Source of the DNA: Burkholderiales bacterium
Lineage (GTDB): Bacteria; Pseudomonadota; Gammaproteobacteria; Burkholderiales; Burkholderiaceae_C
Length of the DNA: 64,000 nt
Direction of reading: 5' to 3'
NCBI GenBank assembly: GCA_026954015.1
Contig: JAIXLP010000050.1
Coordinates: forward strand, 53,501 to 117,500
Part shown: in pieces, positions 26,843-35,552 of the stretch
How positions within the stretch are numbered: the first letter of the stretch is position 1
Layout of the letters: every line of letters starts with the position of its first letter
Translations under genes and position numbers: made by a program
Notes under the pieces: generated by a model
The model's input: the letters and a program-made list of their open reading frames with translations, nothing else
What the model was told of the DNA's origin: nothing
Databases searched by the model: none

Positions 26843-27430
26843 ATGCGTTTTCGTCTCCGCGTCTGCCTGCTCGCCGCCACGATGGCGTGCGCGGCGCTGC
26901 ACGCCCACGCCACGCCGGGCGAAATCGATCTACCGGCAGTACCCCTCGCCCCGCAGGAAGTGGCCGACGCCGCCCCGGCCAGCAGCCCCGCGCCGGGCGT
27001 GGTCACGCGCCTGATGAACACCGCCAAGGGCTTTCTCGGCGTGCCCTATCTGCGCGGGGGCACGAGCGCCCACACGGGGTTCGATTGCAGCGGGTTCGTG
27101 CGGGCCGCCTACGAGAAGGCCACCGGCGTCCTGCTGCCGCGGCGCAGCGCCGAGCAGGCCGAGGCCACGCACAAGATCGACCGCACGGACCTGCAGCCGG
27201 GCGATCTGGTGTTCTTCAACACCATGCGCCGCGCGTTCAGCCACGTGGGCATCTATCTGGGCGACGGCAAGTTCATCCACTCGCCGCGCACTGGCGCCAC
27301 GGTGCGCATCGAGGACATGAACGGGAAATACTGGCGGCTGCGCTTCAACGGCGCGCGCCGGGTGCAGGCGTTGCATGCCTCCGCGGCCCCCATCTCGGGC
27401 CGTGCGCTGTACGACCTGACGACGCACTGA
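26843..27430 (+). CDS. NlpC/P60 family peptidoglycan endopeptidase
   Basis: This 195-residue secreted hydrolase cuts stem peptides of peptidoglycan. A signal peptide covers about residues 1-24. The catalytic domain has GVPYLRGGTSAHTGFDCSGFV (nucleophile Cys), PGDLVFFN and FSHVGIYLGDGKFIHSPRTG (His). The start MRFRLRV was chosen because it gives a proper signal sequence. It is convergent with the TRAP transporter, and the 24-base gap holds no clear terminator. Confidence 0.9.
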   Translation: MRFRLRVCLLAATMACAALHAHATPGEIDLPAVPLAPQEVADAAPASSPAPGVVTRLMNTAKGFLGVPYLRGGTSAHTGFDCSGFVRAAYEKATGVLLPRRSAEQAEATHKIDRTDLQPGDLVFFNTMRRAFSHVGIYLGDGKFIHSPRTGATVRIEDMNGKYWRLRFNGARRVQALHASAAPISGRALYDLTTH

Positions 27431-27454
27431 GGGCGGCGCGCCGGTTGGCGCTGC

Positions 27455-28750
27455 CTACATCTTCCCCGGCAGCGCCGTTGCCAGCCCCGGAAAGTACCAG
27501 AGGATGACGAGCATCGCCACCATCAGGAAGAAGTAGGGCATGCAGGCGCGCGCGATCCAGGTGATCTGCTTGCCCGTCATGCCCTGCAGCACGAAGAGGT
27601 TGAAGCCCACGGGCGGCGTGATCTGCGCCGACTCCACGGTGATCACGAGGAAGATGCCGAACCACAGCGGATCGATTCCGGCCGCGTGGATGATGGGCAG
27701 CACCACGCCCATGGTGAGCACTATGGTGGAGATGCCGTCGAGGAAGCACCCGAGCACGATGTAGAAGATGCCGAGCGCCACGATCAGCATCGCGGGCGAC
27801 AGGTGCAGGCTGCCCACATATTCGGCGAGCTGGCGCGGCAGCCCCATGTAACCCATGGCCAGCGTGAGGAAGGCCGCTCCCGCGAGGATGAGCGCGATCA
27901 TGCAGTACAGGCGCGTCGCGCCCATGAGCGCATCGCGAAAGTTCGCCCAGGTGAGCGACTTCTGCCACGCCGAGAGGATGAGCGCGCCCGCCACGCCGAT
28001 CGCGGCGGCCTCGGTGGCGGTGGCGATGCCGGTGTACATCGACGCGATCACCGCCACGATGAGCAGCACCACGGGAATCAGGTGGCGCGCTTCGGCGAGC
28101 TTCTGCATGAAGCTCATGTCGTCTTCGGCCTTGGGCACCTGGCCGGGATGCATCAGCGCCCAGACCATGATCCAGCCGCTGAACAGGGCCGCGAGCAACA
28201 ACCCCGGCAGCACGCCCGCCATGAAGAGCTTGGCGATCGAAAGCTCGGCCGAGACGCCGTAGATGATGAGGATGATGGACGGTGGTATCAGCAGCCCCAG
28301 CGTCGCCGGGCCGCCCAGCGTGCCTATCACCTGGCGCTCGGGGTAGCCGCGGCGCAGCAGTTCGGGCAGGTTCATCTTGCCCACGGTGACGCAGGTCGCG
28401 GCCGAGGAGCCCGAGACGGCCGCGAAGATCGTGCAACCCGCCACGTTGGCGTGCAGCAGCCGCCCCGGCAGCTTGTTCACCCAGGGCGCAAGGCCCCGGA
28501 ACATGTTGGCCGAAAGATTGGTGCGGTAAAGAATCTCGCCCATCCACACGAAGAGCGGCAGCGCGGTGAGCGTCCAGCTGCTGCTTGAACCCCAGATGGT
28601 GACCGCCATCGCATCGCCCGCCGCGCGCGCGGTGAAGAACGCCATGCCGAACCACGCCACGCCCGCGAGCGTGAGGCCCACCCACACGCCACCCGCAAGC
28701 AGCGCGAACAGCACCGCGAGCAGCGTCGCGCTGGCGGCGATTTCACTCAT
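27455..28750 (-). CDS. TRAP transporter large permease (DctM family)
   Basis: This 431-residue protein has about 12 membrane helices and carries out sodium-driven import of an organic acid together with DctQ. Family blocks include LPLFVWMGEILYRT, AAVSGSSAATCVTVG, LGLLIPPSIILIIYGV and AQITPPVGFNLFVLQG. The start MSEIAAS overlaps the dctQ stop by eight bases (ATGAGTGA). Substrate cannot be inferred; similar systems carry aromatic acids, mannitol-like polyols or C4-dicarboxylates. Confidence 0.92.
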   Translation of the reverse strand: MSEIAASATLLAVLFALLAGGVWVGLTLAGVAWFGMAFFTARAAGDAMAVTIWGSSSSWTLTALPLFVWMGEILYRTNLSANMFRGLAPWVNKLPGRLLHANVAGCTIFAAVSGSSAATCVTVGKMNLPELLRRGYPERQVIGTLGGPATLGLLIPPSIILIIYGVSAELSIAKLFMAGVLPGLLLAALFSGWIMVWALMHPGQVPKAEDDMSFMQKLAEARHLIPVVLLIVAVIASMYTGIATATEAAAIGVAGALILSAWQKSLTWANFRDALMGATRLYCMIALILAGAAFLTLAMGYMGLPRQLAEYVGSLHLSPAMLIVALGIFYIVLGCFLDGISTIVLTMGVVLPIIHAAGIDPLWFGIFLVITVESAQITPPVGFNLFVLQGMTGKQITWIARACMPYFFLMVAMLVILWYFPGLATALPGKM

Positions 28751-29249
28751 GGTGCGCATCCTCCTGGTTCGGCGCCGTGCGCTTGCCCAGCAGCTCCAGC
28801 ACGAGCTCGTCGCAGAACGCGATGAAGAAGATCAGCGTGCCCAGCGCCATCGGGATCTGCGGGATCCACATCGGCGTGGCGTCGATGCCGACCGAGAGGT
28901 CGTTGATCTCCCACGACTGCCAGACCAGGTAGGCCGAGTAGTACGCGAGAAAGCCCGCCAGCAGCGTCGCGATCGCCAGCGCCAGCACCTCCAGCGCCTT
29001 GTGCGCGCCGCCCTGGAACGCGCCCAGCAGCAGCGTCACGCGGATGTGCTCGCCTTTCTTGAGCGTGCTGGCCAGCGCCATGAAGCCCGCGCCCGCCGTG
29101 GCGTAGCCCGCGTAGGCGTCGCTGCCGGTGGCGGTAAATCCGAAGAAGCGGCTCGCGATGGTGAGGCCCACCATCACGAGCACGCCGACCATGAACAGGC
29201 CGGCCAGCCACGCACTGGCCGCATAGAGGCGATCGAGCCACGCACGCAT
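28743..29249 (-). CDS. TRAP transporter small permease (DctQ family)
   Basis: This 168-residue protein has four membrane helices, with the family pattern VMVGLTIASRFFGF, GHIRV-like GEHIRVTLLLG and the WIPQIPMALGTLIFFI C-terminal helix. It forms a complex with the large permease. It lies between the binding-protein and large-permease genes, 27 bases after the former. Confidence 0.9.
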   Translation of the reverse strand: MRAWLDRLYAASAWLAGLFMVGVLVMVGLTIASRFFGFTATGSDAYAGYATAGAGFMALASTLKKGEHIRVTLLLGAFQGGAHKALEVLALAIATLLAGFLAYYSAYLVWQSWEINDLSVGIDATPMWIPQIPMALGTLIFFIAFCDELVLELLGKRTAPNQEDAHHE

Positions 29250-29276
29250 CAGCTGCTCCGGGTCGGTGGGGGTGGC

Positions 29277-30260
29277 TTACTTGCTCTTGTTGAACGCGTC
29301 CAGCAGCGCCTTGCCGTCGGCGCCGGCTTTCTCCAGCCATTCCTTGACGACCACGTCGCCCACCTTGCCCAGGTCGCCCATGAGCTGGGCCGAGGGCTCG
29401 ATGATCTGCATGCCGCCGGTCTTGAGCGTTTCCAGCGAGCGCGCATCCACCTCGCGCGAGGACTTCCAGCCGCGCTCCTCGGCCGCGGCTGCGGCCTTGC
29501 GCACGGCATCCTGCTCGCCCTTGGGTAGCGCGGCAAACGCCTTCTTGCTCACCGTGACCGCGTTCTTCGGGATCCACGCCTGCACCTTGTAGAAATACTT
29601 CAGGTGCTCGTAGAGCTTGTTGTCCGCGCCCGTGGCACTCGACGTGATGAGCGCCTCGATCACGCCGGTGGCCAGCGCCTGCGAGAGCTCGGCCTCCTGG
29701 ATCGTCACCGGCTGCGCGCCCACGAGCTCGCCGATGCGCGCCGTGGTGGGCGAATACACGCGCCACTTCAGGCCCTTCAGATCCGCGGCCGAATTGATCT
29801 GCTTGTTGCTGTAAATGCTCTGCGGCGGCCAGGCCACCGAGTACAGCAGCGCCTGGCCCTGCTTGTCCAGGATGCTCTCCAGATAGGGCTTTTGCGCCTG
29901 GTAGAGCTTGAACGCCTGGTCGTAGTCCTTCACGAGGAAGGGCAGGCCGTCGGCACCGAAGATCTGCGCCTCGTTCTGGAAGCTCACGAGGAAGAACTCG
30001 CCCATCTGCGCGTTGCCCGTCTGCACCGCGCGCTTGATCTCGGGCATCTTGAACAGCGACGCGCCGAAGTGCGGCTGGATCTTGAGCGCGCCGTTCGTGG
30101 CCGCGGCCACGTCGTCGACGAACTGCTGGTTGTTCTTCGAGTGGAAATTGATCGCCGGGTAGGCCGTGGCGAAATCCCACTTGGTCTCGGCGTGGGCGCT
30201 GCCCACCAGGCCGTAGCCCGTGGCCAGCGCGGCGGTGGCACAAAAGTCGCGACGTTTCAT
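29277..30260 (-). CDS. TRAP transporter solute-binding protein (DctP family)
   Basis: This 327-residue periplasmic receptor has a Tat-like signal (MKRRDFCATAALATG, cleavage near AHA). The DctP core shows AVQTGNAQMGEFFLVSFQNE, LKGLKWRVYSPTTARIGELVGAQPV (the substrate-carboxylate Arg region) and ALATGVIEALITSSATG. It captures an organic acid for DctQM. A good ribosome site (GGAGGAG) precedes the ATG. The operon's promoter lies in the 176-base divergent gap before the hydrolase-OsmC gene, where I see no clear operator. Confidence 0.92.
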   Translation of the reverse strand: MKRRDFCATAALATGYGLVGSAHAETKWDFATAYPAINFHSKNNQQFVDDVAAATNGALKIQPHFGASLFKMPEIKRAVQTGNAQMGEFFLVSFQNEAQIFGADGLPFLVKDYDQAFKLYQAQKPYLESILDKQGQALLYSVAWPPQSIYSNKQINSAADLKGLKWRVYSPTTARIGELVGAQPVTIQEAELSQALATGVIEALITSSATGADNKLYEHLKYFYKVQAWIPKNAVTVSKKAFAALPKGEQDAVRKAAAAAEERGWKSSREVDARSLETLKTGGMQIIEPSAQLMGDLGKVGDVVVKEWLEKAGADGKALLDAFNKSK

Positions 30261-30436
30261 GAAGCACTCCTCCAGCAGGTTGCGAAGTGATGCGGCGGGC
30301 CTGCGAGCGAACCGCCCAGGCCGTTCGGCATCGTGTTGAACGGTAACAACATGGTAGCGGACTCTTGCGCCGCGCCGATCATTTTGCGCGCAACACACCA
30401 CAATGGACGCTTTCCCCCGCTGCCAGAGTGCCTGCC

Positions 30437-31627
30437 ATGCCCACCATGCCCCTTCGCTTCCCGGGTTCGCACGGCGAGATGGATGCCCGCCTCGACAGCC
30501 CCGACGGGCCGCCGCGCGCGTTCGCGCTGTTCGCGCACTGCTTCACCTGCTCCAAGGAGAGCAAGGCGGCGGCCTTCGTGAGCCAGGCGCTCGCGCTGCA
30601 GGGCATCGCCACGCTGCGGTTCGATTTTTCGGCACCGGAGTTCTCTTCCAACCTTGACGACCTCGTCGCCGCCGCCCAGTGGCTGCGCGCGCACCAGCGT
30701 GCGCCGGATATCCTCATCGGCCACAGCCTCGGCGGCACGGCCGTGCTCGCCGCTGCCGCCCGCATACCCGAAGCCCGCGCGGTCGCGACGATAGGCGCAC
30801 CGTTCCACCCAGCGCACGTCACGCATCTGCTGACCGATGCACTGCCGCAGATCGCCGCCACGGGCGAGGCGCAGGTGGATCTGGGCGCGGGCCCGGTGCG
30901 CGTGAGCCGTCCGTTCCTCGACGACCTTGCGGGGCGCGACCCGGCGCAGGTGATCGGCGCGCTGCGCAAGGCGCTGCTCGTGATGCATGCGCCGCGCGAC
31001 AGCGTGGTGGACATCGAAAACGCCTCGCGCATCTTCAGCGCCGCCAAGCATCCCAAAAGCTTCGTCTCGCTGGACGACGCAGACCACCTGCTCACGCGGC
31101 GTGCGGATGCGCAGTACGCGGCCACGGTGCTCGCCGCCTGGGCGTCACGCTACCTCGACCCCGAGCCGCCCGCGCGGCAGCCGACGAGCACGGGCGTGCG
31201 CGTGGCCGAATCCGGCGAGGGGCGCTTCACCCAAACCGTGCTGGCCGGACGCCACCGGCTGCGCGCCGACGAGCCGATGGCGGTCGGCGGCGATGATGCG
31301 GGCCCCAGCCCCTACGAGCTGCTGCTCGCGGCCCTGGGCGCGTGCACCTCGATGACGGTGCGCATGTACGCCGAGCGCAAGCAGTGGCCGCTCGAGCGCG
31401 TGAGCGTGCAGCTTGAACACGCCAGGATCCACGCGAGCGACTGCGCCGAATGCGAAACGAAGCAAGCTTATGTGGACCGCATCGAGCGCGTGCTCACGCT
31501 CGACGGCCCCCTGGACGCCGAGCAGCGCCAGCGACTGCTCGAAATCGCCAACAAATGCCCCGTGCACCGCACGCTGCTGGGCGAGGTGCAGATACCGACG
31601 CGGCTGACGCCCAACACACAGGAGTAA
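30437..31627 (+). CDS. Bifunctional alpha/beta hydrolase-OsmC fusion
   Basis: This 396-residue protein joins two domains. Residues ~1-250 are an alpha/beta hydrolase with nucleophile Ser in GHSLGG and a His in DDADHLL. Residues ~265-395 are an OsmC/Ohr-like domain with thiol Cys in [15 protein letters not shown] and NKCPVHRTL, the pair that reduces organic hydroperoxides. This fusion is a known architecture. An esterase could free an acyl hydroperoxide that the OsmC half reduces. It is four bases upstream of an AhpD-like gene. ATG at 30446 is an alternative start. Confidence 0.88.
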   Translation: MPTMPLRFPGSHGEMDARLDSPDGPPRAFALFAHCFTCSKESKAAAFVSQALALQGIATLRFDFSAPEFSSNLDDLVAAAQWLRAHQRAPDILIGHSLGGTAVLAAAARIPEARAVATIGAPFHPAHVTHLLTDALPQIAATGEAQVDLGAGPVRVSRPFLDDLAGRDPAQVIGALRKALLVMHAPRDSVVDIENASRIFSAAKHPKSFVSLDDADHLLTRRADAQYAATVLAAWASRYLDPEPPARQPTSTGVRVAESGEGRFTQTVLAGRHRLRADEPMAVGGDDAGPSPYELLLAALGACTSMTVRMYAERKQWPLERVSVQLEHARIHASDCAECETKQAYVDRIERVLTLDGPLDAEQRQRLLEIANKCPVHRTLLGEVQIPTRLTPNTQE

Positions 31628-31631
31628 GGAA

Positions 31632-32099
31632 ATGACCCAACGTCTGGACTTGCAACGGGCCGCGCCCGAAGGCGCGCGCGCCCTGCACGCGGCGCACGAC
31701 TATGTGGAGCACTGCAGCCTGCCGCGACAGCTCGTGGACCTGGTGTATCTGCGTACCTCGCAGATCAACGGCTGCGCCTACTGCATCGACCTGCACTCGC
31801 GCGACCTGCTCCAGCAGGGCATGAGCGCGGACAAACTGCGGCTGGTGCCGGTGTGGCACGAGCTGGGCGACTTTTTCGATGCGCGCGAGCGCGCCGCGCT
31901 GGCGTGGACCGAGTCGCTCACGCGGCTGGAAGCCACCGGCGCGCCCGACGCCGACTACGACGCCGCGGCCCAGGTCTTCAGCGAGCGCGAGCTCGCCGAC
32001 CTCACGATCGCCATCGCGCTCATGAACGCCTACAACCGCTTCGGCGTGGGACTGCGCAAGACGCCCAAGGCGGTGATGGACGCGCGCGCGGCCGGCTGA
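31632..32099 (+). CDS. Carboxymuconolactone decarboxylase family protein, AhpD-like
   Basis: This 155-residue helical protein has an AhpD-type redox motif, INGCAYCIDLHSRD, near residue 46 (CxxC followed by His three residues later). In AhpD this motif acts as a thiol reductant for peroxidase. It follows the hydrolase-OsmC fusion after four bases with a good ribosome site, so it is probably the electron partner of that peroxidase rather than a protocatechuate-pathway decarboxylase. Confidence 0.88.
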   Translation: MTQRLDLQRAAPEGARALHAAHDYVEHCSLPRQLVDLVYLRTSQINGCAYCIDLHSRDLLQQGMSADKLRLVPVWHELGDFFDARERAALAWTESLTRLEATGAPDADYDAAAQVFSERELADLTIAIALMNAYNRFGVGLRKTPKAVMDARAAG

Positions 32100-32114
32100 G
32101 ACGCCCCGCGTATC

Positions 32115-33080
32115 TCAACGCGCCGCCGCGCGCGCCAGCCGTCGGCCCCAGCGCGTGCCGGGCTTCGTGGCGGCGGCCAGCAGCATCATGAGCGCGAGCA
32201 CGAAGGCGCCGCGCAACACCAGGATGACCCAGACGTTGGCGCCCAGCGCCGCGATGAGCAGCGTGTCTTCCAGCACCGCGTGAAACAGCGAGAGCCAGCA
32301 CAGCGCCAGCAGCAGCGTGCGCCGGTCGTAGTCCTCGCGCTCGCTCGCTTCGATGATGAGCGCGCCACCGTAGGCCAGGCCCATGAGCATGCCGATGGTG
32401 GTGAGCGGCGCGGCGCGCTCGGTCAGGCCCGTCAGGCGCAGCACCGGCGCCAGCCGGCGCGTGAGCCAGCGCGTGAAGCCCAGGCGCTCCAGCGCGTCGA
32501 GCACCACCACGAGCACGCAGATGATGAGCCAGATGAGCAGCATCGAGCGCGCGGTGGAAAGCAACCACGGCCCGACATCGGGCGGCCCCGCGTGCACGTC
32601 ACCGCTGCTCGCAAGCCACGCGAGCGACACCGGCTCCTGCAGCCAGCCGCCCCACGCGCAGACCCACGCCACCGCCGCGCCATAGACCACGCCCACCACC
32701 AGCCGCAAGCTGCCGGTGAACAGCGCGCTCGCACCCGCGCGGCGCACTACGGCCTGCTCGGTGGGCAGGTTGTGCGCGAACAGCATCATCGCGCCGAGCG
32801 CGCTGATCTGCGCGGTCGTCAGGTGCAGCTCGCCCGAGAGCGCCGCGATCACCGCGATGCCGCCGTAGATGTTGGTGATGACCGTCGTGGCCCAGACAAT
32901 GGCCGCCTGCGCGGGCAGCCCGATCCAGGCCATCACGGGCGCCAGCAACTCGCCCGCGCGCGCCACCAGTCCCAGGCGCTCGGCCACGTAGACCAGCACC
33001 ATCACCGGCAGCATGATCGCCGCGACGGTGAGGAACATGTGCGTCGCCCGGCGGCGGATGTCGTTGAGGTAGGCGAGCAT
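32115..33080 (-). CDS. Nucleoside recognition (gate) domain membrane protein
   Basis: This 321-residue protein has about eight helices. Two gate-like halves are visible. The first contains AAIVWATTVITNIYGGIAVIAAL and LFAHNLPTEQAVVRRAG. The second has LRLTGLTERAAPLTTIGMLMGLAYGGALIIEAS and LSLFHAVLEDTLLIAALG. Proteins of this family are uncharacterised transporters, related to spore-maturation proteins. It is divergent from pxpA with a 96-base gap, so a link to 5-oxoproline or nucleoside export is possible but unproven. Confidence 0.8.
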   Translation of the reverse strand: MLAYLNDIRRRATHMFLTVAAIMLPVMVLVYVAERLGLVARAGELLAPVMAWIGLPAQAAIVWATTVITNIYGGIAVIAALSGELHLTTAQISALGAMMLFAHNLPTEQAVVRRAGASALFTGSLRLVVGVVYGAAVAWVCAWGGWLQEPVSLAWLASSGDVHAGPPDVGPWLLSTARSMLLIWLIICVLVVVLDALERLGFTRWLTRRLAPVLRLTGLTERAAPLTTIGMLMGLAYGGALIIEASEREDYDRRTLLLALCWLSLFHAVLEDTLLIAALGANVWVILVLRGAFVLALMMLLAAATKPGTRWGRRLARAAAR

Positions 33081-33125
33081 GCGTGGGGGATGGTGCGGGA
33101 ATGGCCGTGTGGCCGCGAGCGGTGA

Positions 33126-33138
33126 ATTGTTCAACAAT
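33126..33138. promoter_or_regulatory. Perfect 13-bp palindrome upstream of pxpA
   Basis: ATTGTT-C-AACAAT is an exact inverted repeat, 38 bases upstream of pxpA. Dyads of this shape are used by GntR-type regulators, and no other such A/T-rich dyad stands out nearby. It may control pxpA and also the divergent membrane protein. No regulator gene lies next to it. Confidence 0.55.
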
Positions 33139-33176
33139 CGTCGGTGTTGGGGTTTGGTACGGACTTGGAGCAGCAC

Positions 33177-33929
33177 ATGGACATCAACAGCGACCTGGGC
33201 GAAAGCTACGGCGCGTGGCGCATGGGCGACGACGCGGCGATGCTCGCCATCGTCACCAGCGCCAACGTGGCCTGCGGCTTTCATGCGGGCGACCCGGCGG
33301 GCATGCTCGAGACGCTGCGCGCCGCGGCCGAGCGCGGCGTGGTGGTGGGCGCGCACGTGGCCTACCCCGATCTGGTGGGCTTCGGGCGCCGCAATATGGA
33401 CCCCACGAGCCGTGAACTCGTGGCCGACGTGATCTACCAGATCGGCGCGCTGCAGGGCCTGGCCGCCGCCGCGGGCACGCGCGTGGCCTACGTCAAGCCG
33501 CACGGCGCGCTCTACAACACCATCGCGCACGACGCGCGCCAGGGCGACGATGTGGCGAGCGCCCTGCTCGCCATCGACCCGGCGCTCACGCTGCTGGCGC
33601 TGGCGGGCTCGCCGCTGATCGAGCGGGCGCGCGCGCGGGGCCTCGCGGTGGTGGCCGAGGCCTTCGCCGATCGCGCCTACAACGACGACGGCACGCTGGT
33701 CTCGCGCCGCCTGCCGGGCGCGGTGCTGCACGACGCGGAGCAGGTGGCTGAGCGCATGCTCGCCTGGGCGCAGACGGGCCTGCTTACCTCCATCACCGGC
33801 AAGCAGATACGCGTGCAGGCCGATTCGATCTGCGTGCACGGCGACAGCCCCGGCGCAGTGGCCATGGCGCGGCGCATCCGCGAGCGGCTGCAGGCTGCGG
33901 GCGTGCCGCTCGCTCCGTTTGCGCACTGA
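33177..33929 (+). CDS. pxpA: 5-oxoprolinase subunit PxpA (LamB/YcsF family)
   Basis: This 250-residue subunit of the ATP-dependent 5-oxoprolinase converts 5-oxoproline (pyroglutamate) to glutamate. Family motifs: [12 protein letters not shown] at the N terminus, [13 protein letters not shown] near residue 28, [12 protein letters not shown] near residue 104 and [20 protein letters not shown]. It has the usual length. It starts an operon with the fused PxpB-PxpC one base downstream. Confidence 0.94.
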   Translation: MDINSDLGESYGAWRMGDDAAMLAIVTSANVACGFHAGDPAGMLETLRAAAERGVVVGAHVAYPDLVGFGRRNMDPTSRELVADVIYQIGALQGLAAAAGTRVAYVKPHGALYNTIAHDARQGDDVASALLAIDPALTLLALAGSPLIERARARGLAVVAEAFADRAYNDDGTLVSRRLPGAVLHDAEQVAERMLAWAQTGLLTSITGKQIRVQADSICVHGDSPGAVAMARRIRERLQAAGVPLAPFAH

Positions 33930-33930
33930 G

Positions 33931-35550
33931 ATGCAACCCACGATGCGCGTGCTCCCCGCCGGTGACGCGGCGCTGCTCGTTGAGCTGGCCGATCTCGCGC
34001 ACACGCTGGCGCTGTACCGCGCGCTGCGGAGCGAGGCGCTGCCCGGCGTGCGCGAACTGGTGCCCGCGGCGTGCACGCTGCTCGTGCAGTTCGAACCCGA
34101 CGAAGTTTCGGCGCAAACGCTGGCCGCGGCCGTGCGTGCGCGCGCCAGACTGCTCGACGGCGCGGCGCTGACAGCGACCACGCCCGCAACCACGGTGGAA
34201 ATCCCCGTGCGCTACGAGGGTGAAGACCTTGCCTTCGTCGCCGAGCACCTGGGCATCAGCGTGCAGGAGGTCATCGCCCGCCACACCGGCGCGCCCTGGC
34301 AGGCGGCGTTTGCCGGTTTCGCGCCGGGCTTCGTCTATCTGGCGGGCGGGCATCCATGCTTTGCCAACCTGCCCCGGCGCGCCACGCCGCGCACGCGCGT
34401 GCCGGCGGGCTCGGTGGCGCTCGCCGGTGACTTCTCCGCCGTCTACCCCACGGCCAGCCCCGGCGGCTGGCAGCTCATAGGCACCACCGACGCCGCGATG
34501 TGGGACCTCGCGCGCGCGCAGCCCGCGCTGGTGCAGCCGGGCATGCAGGTGCGGTTTCGGCGTGCCGACGCAGGGCACGTTGCACCGGCGCCGCAGCCCA
34601 CGGCCAAAGTTCATGAACAAAATATGGCTCCAGCGCTTGATGGGCAAGCGCCAGCAGCTATCGAAATTGTGAACGCTGGCCTGCAAACGCTGGTGCAAGA
34701 CCTGGGCCGCCACGGCTGCGCGGGGCTGGGCATTTCACCCTCGGGCGCGCTCGATGCGCCCGCGCTGCGTCTGGCCAACCGGCTCGTCGGCAACGCGCCC
34801 GATCTGCCGGTGCTCGAAGCCGTGCTCGGCGGCCTTGCGCTGCGCGCGCGGGGCCGCGTGACGCTCGCCGTGGCGGGGGCCGACGCGCCGCTCACGCTGC
34901 GCGCGGCGGACGGCGCGGCGTGGCCCGTGCGCAGCCACGCGCCGCTCGCGCTCGACGATGGCGACGTGCTGACGCTCGGCGCGCCTGCTGCAGGCGTGCG
35001 CAGCTACGTGGCGTTGCGCGGCGGCTGGCGCGTGGCGCCGGTGCTGGGCAGCTGCAGCCGCGACACGCTCGCGCAGCTCGGCCCCGCGCCGCTGCGCACG
35101 GGCGACGTGCTCGGCGTGGGCAATGCGCCGCCGCACGCCTGCGCCGCGCCGCAAACGCCGCGCCCAGACCTGCCCCGCGCGGGCGACACCGTGGTGCTCG
35201 ACGTCCTGCTCGGCCCGCGCAGCGACTGGTTCACGCCCGAGGCGATCGCGCTGCTGCAGCGCCAGCACTGGCGCGTCACGCCGCAGTCCAACCGCGTCGG
35301 CATGCGCCTGGCGGGCGACGCACCGCTGGCGCGCGCGCGCCACGAAGAACTGCCCAGCGAAGGCACGGCAAGCGGCGCGCTGCAGGTGCCCGCCAGCGGC
35401 CAGCCCGTGCTTTTCCTGGCCGACCACCCGCTCACCGGCGGCTACCCCGTGATCGCGGTGCTCGCGCGCCACCACCTCGCGCTGGCCGCGCAGATCCCCG
35501 TGGGCTGCAGCCTGCGCTTTCGCGTCATCGCGCCGTTTGAAGAGGTTTGA
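33931..35550 (+). CDS. pxpBC: Fused 5-oxoprolinase subunits PxpB-PxpC (KipI-KipA)
   Basis: This 539-residue fusion carries a KipI/PxpB half (residues ~5-220, with [19 protein letters not shown] and [18 protein letters not shown]) and a KipA/PxpC half (residues ~245-535, with [24 protein letters not shown] and the C-terminal ILFLADH-like [16 protein letters not shown]). Both are separate proteins in E. coli. The linker is a translated copy of the dispersed palindromic element. KipI/KipA folds match the carboxyltransferase domain of urea carboxylase, which matters because a biotin carboxylase gene follows two bases later. The start is 33931, or 33943. Confidence 0.92.
   Translation: MQPTMRVLPAGDAALLVELADLAHTLALYRALRSEALPGVRELVPAACTLLVQFEPDEVSAQTLAAAVRARARLLDGAALTATTPATTVEIPVRYEGEDLAFVAEHLGISVQEVIARHTGAPWQAAFAGFAPGFVYLAGGHPCFANLPRRATPRTRVPAGSVALAGDFSAVYPTASPGGWQLIGTTDAAMWDLARAQPALVQPGMQVRFRRADAGHVAPAPQPTAKVHEQNMAPALDGQAPAAIEIVNAGLQTLVQDLGRHGCAGLGISPSGALDAPALRLANRLVGNAPDLPVLEAVLGGLALRARGRVTLAVAGADAPLTLRAADGAAWPVRSHAPLALDDGDVLTLGAPAAGVRSYVALRGGWRVAPVLGSCSRDTLAQLGPAPLRTGDVLGVGNAPPHACAAPQTPRPDLPRAGDTVVLDVLLGPRSDWFTPEAIALLQRQHWRVTPQSNRVGMRLAGDAPLARARHEELPSEGTASGALQVPASGQPVLFLADHPLTGGYPVIAVLARHHLALAAQIPVGCSLRFRVIAPFEEV
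34619..34662 (-). repeat. Dispersed palindromic element, copy D, at the pxpB/pxpC fusion junction
   Basis: Read on the minus strand: GATAGCTG, then GGCGCTTG-CCCAT-CAAGCGCT, then GGAGCCATATTTT. It is translated on the plus strand as [14 protein letters not shown], exactly between the PxpB and PxpC domains. The element has no stop in this frame, so it acts as a coding linker. Confidence 0.88.
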
Positions 35551-35552
35551 CC

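Noticed and set aside
29617..29814. Small plus-strand frame inside dctP as a possible antisense gene
   Set aside because: No ribosome site, no motif and fully within a well-supported gene.
30300..30362. Dyad-like TGTTGAACGGTAACAAC in the TRAP/hydrolase divergent gap as an operator
   Set aside because: Only four or five paired bases; too weak to separate from chance.
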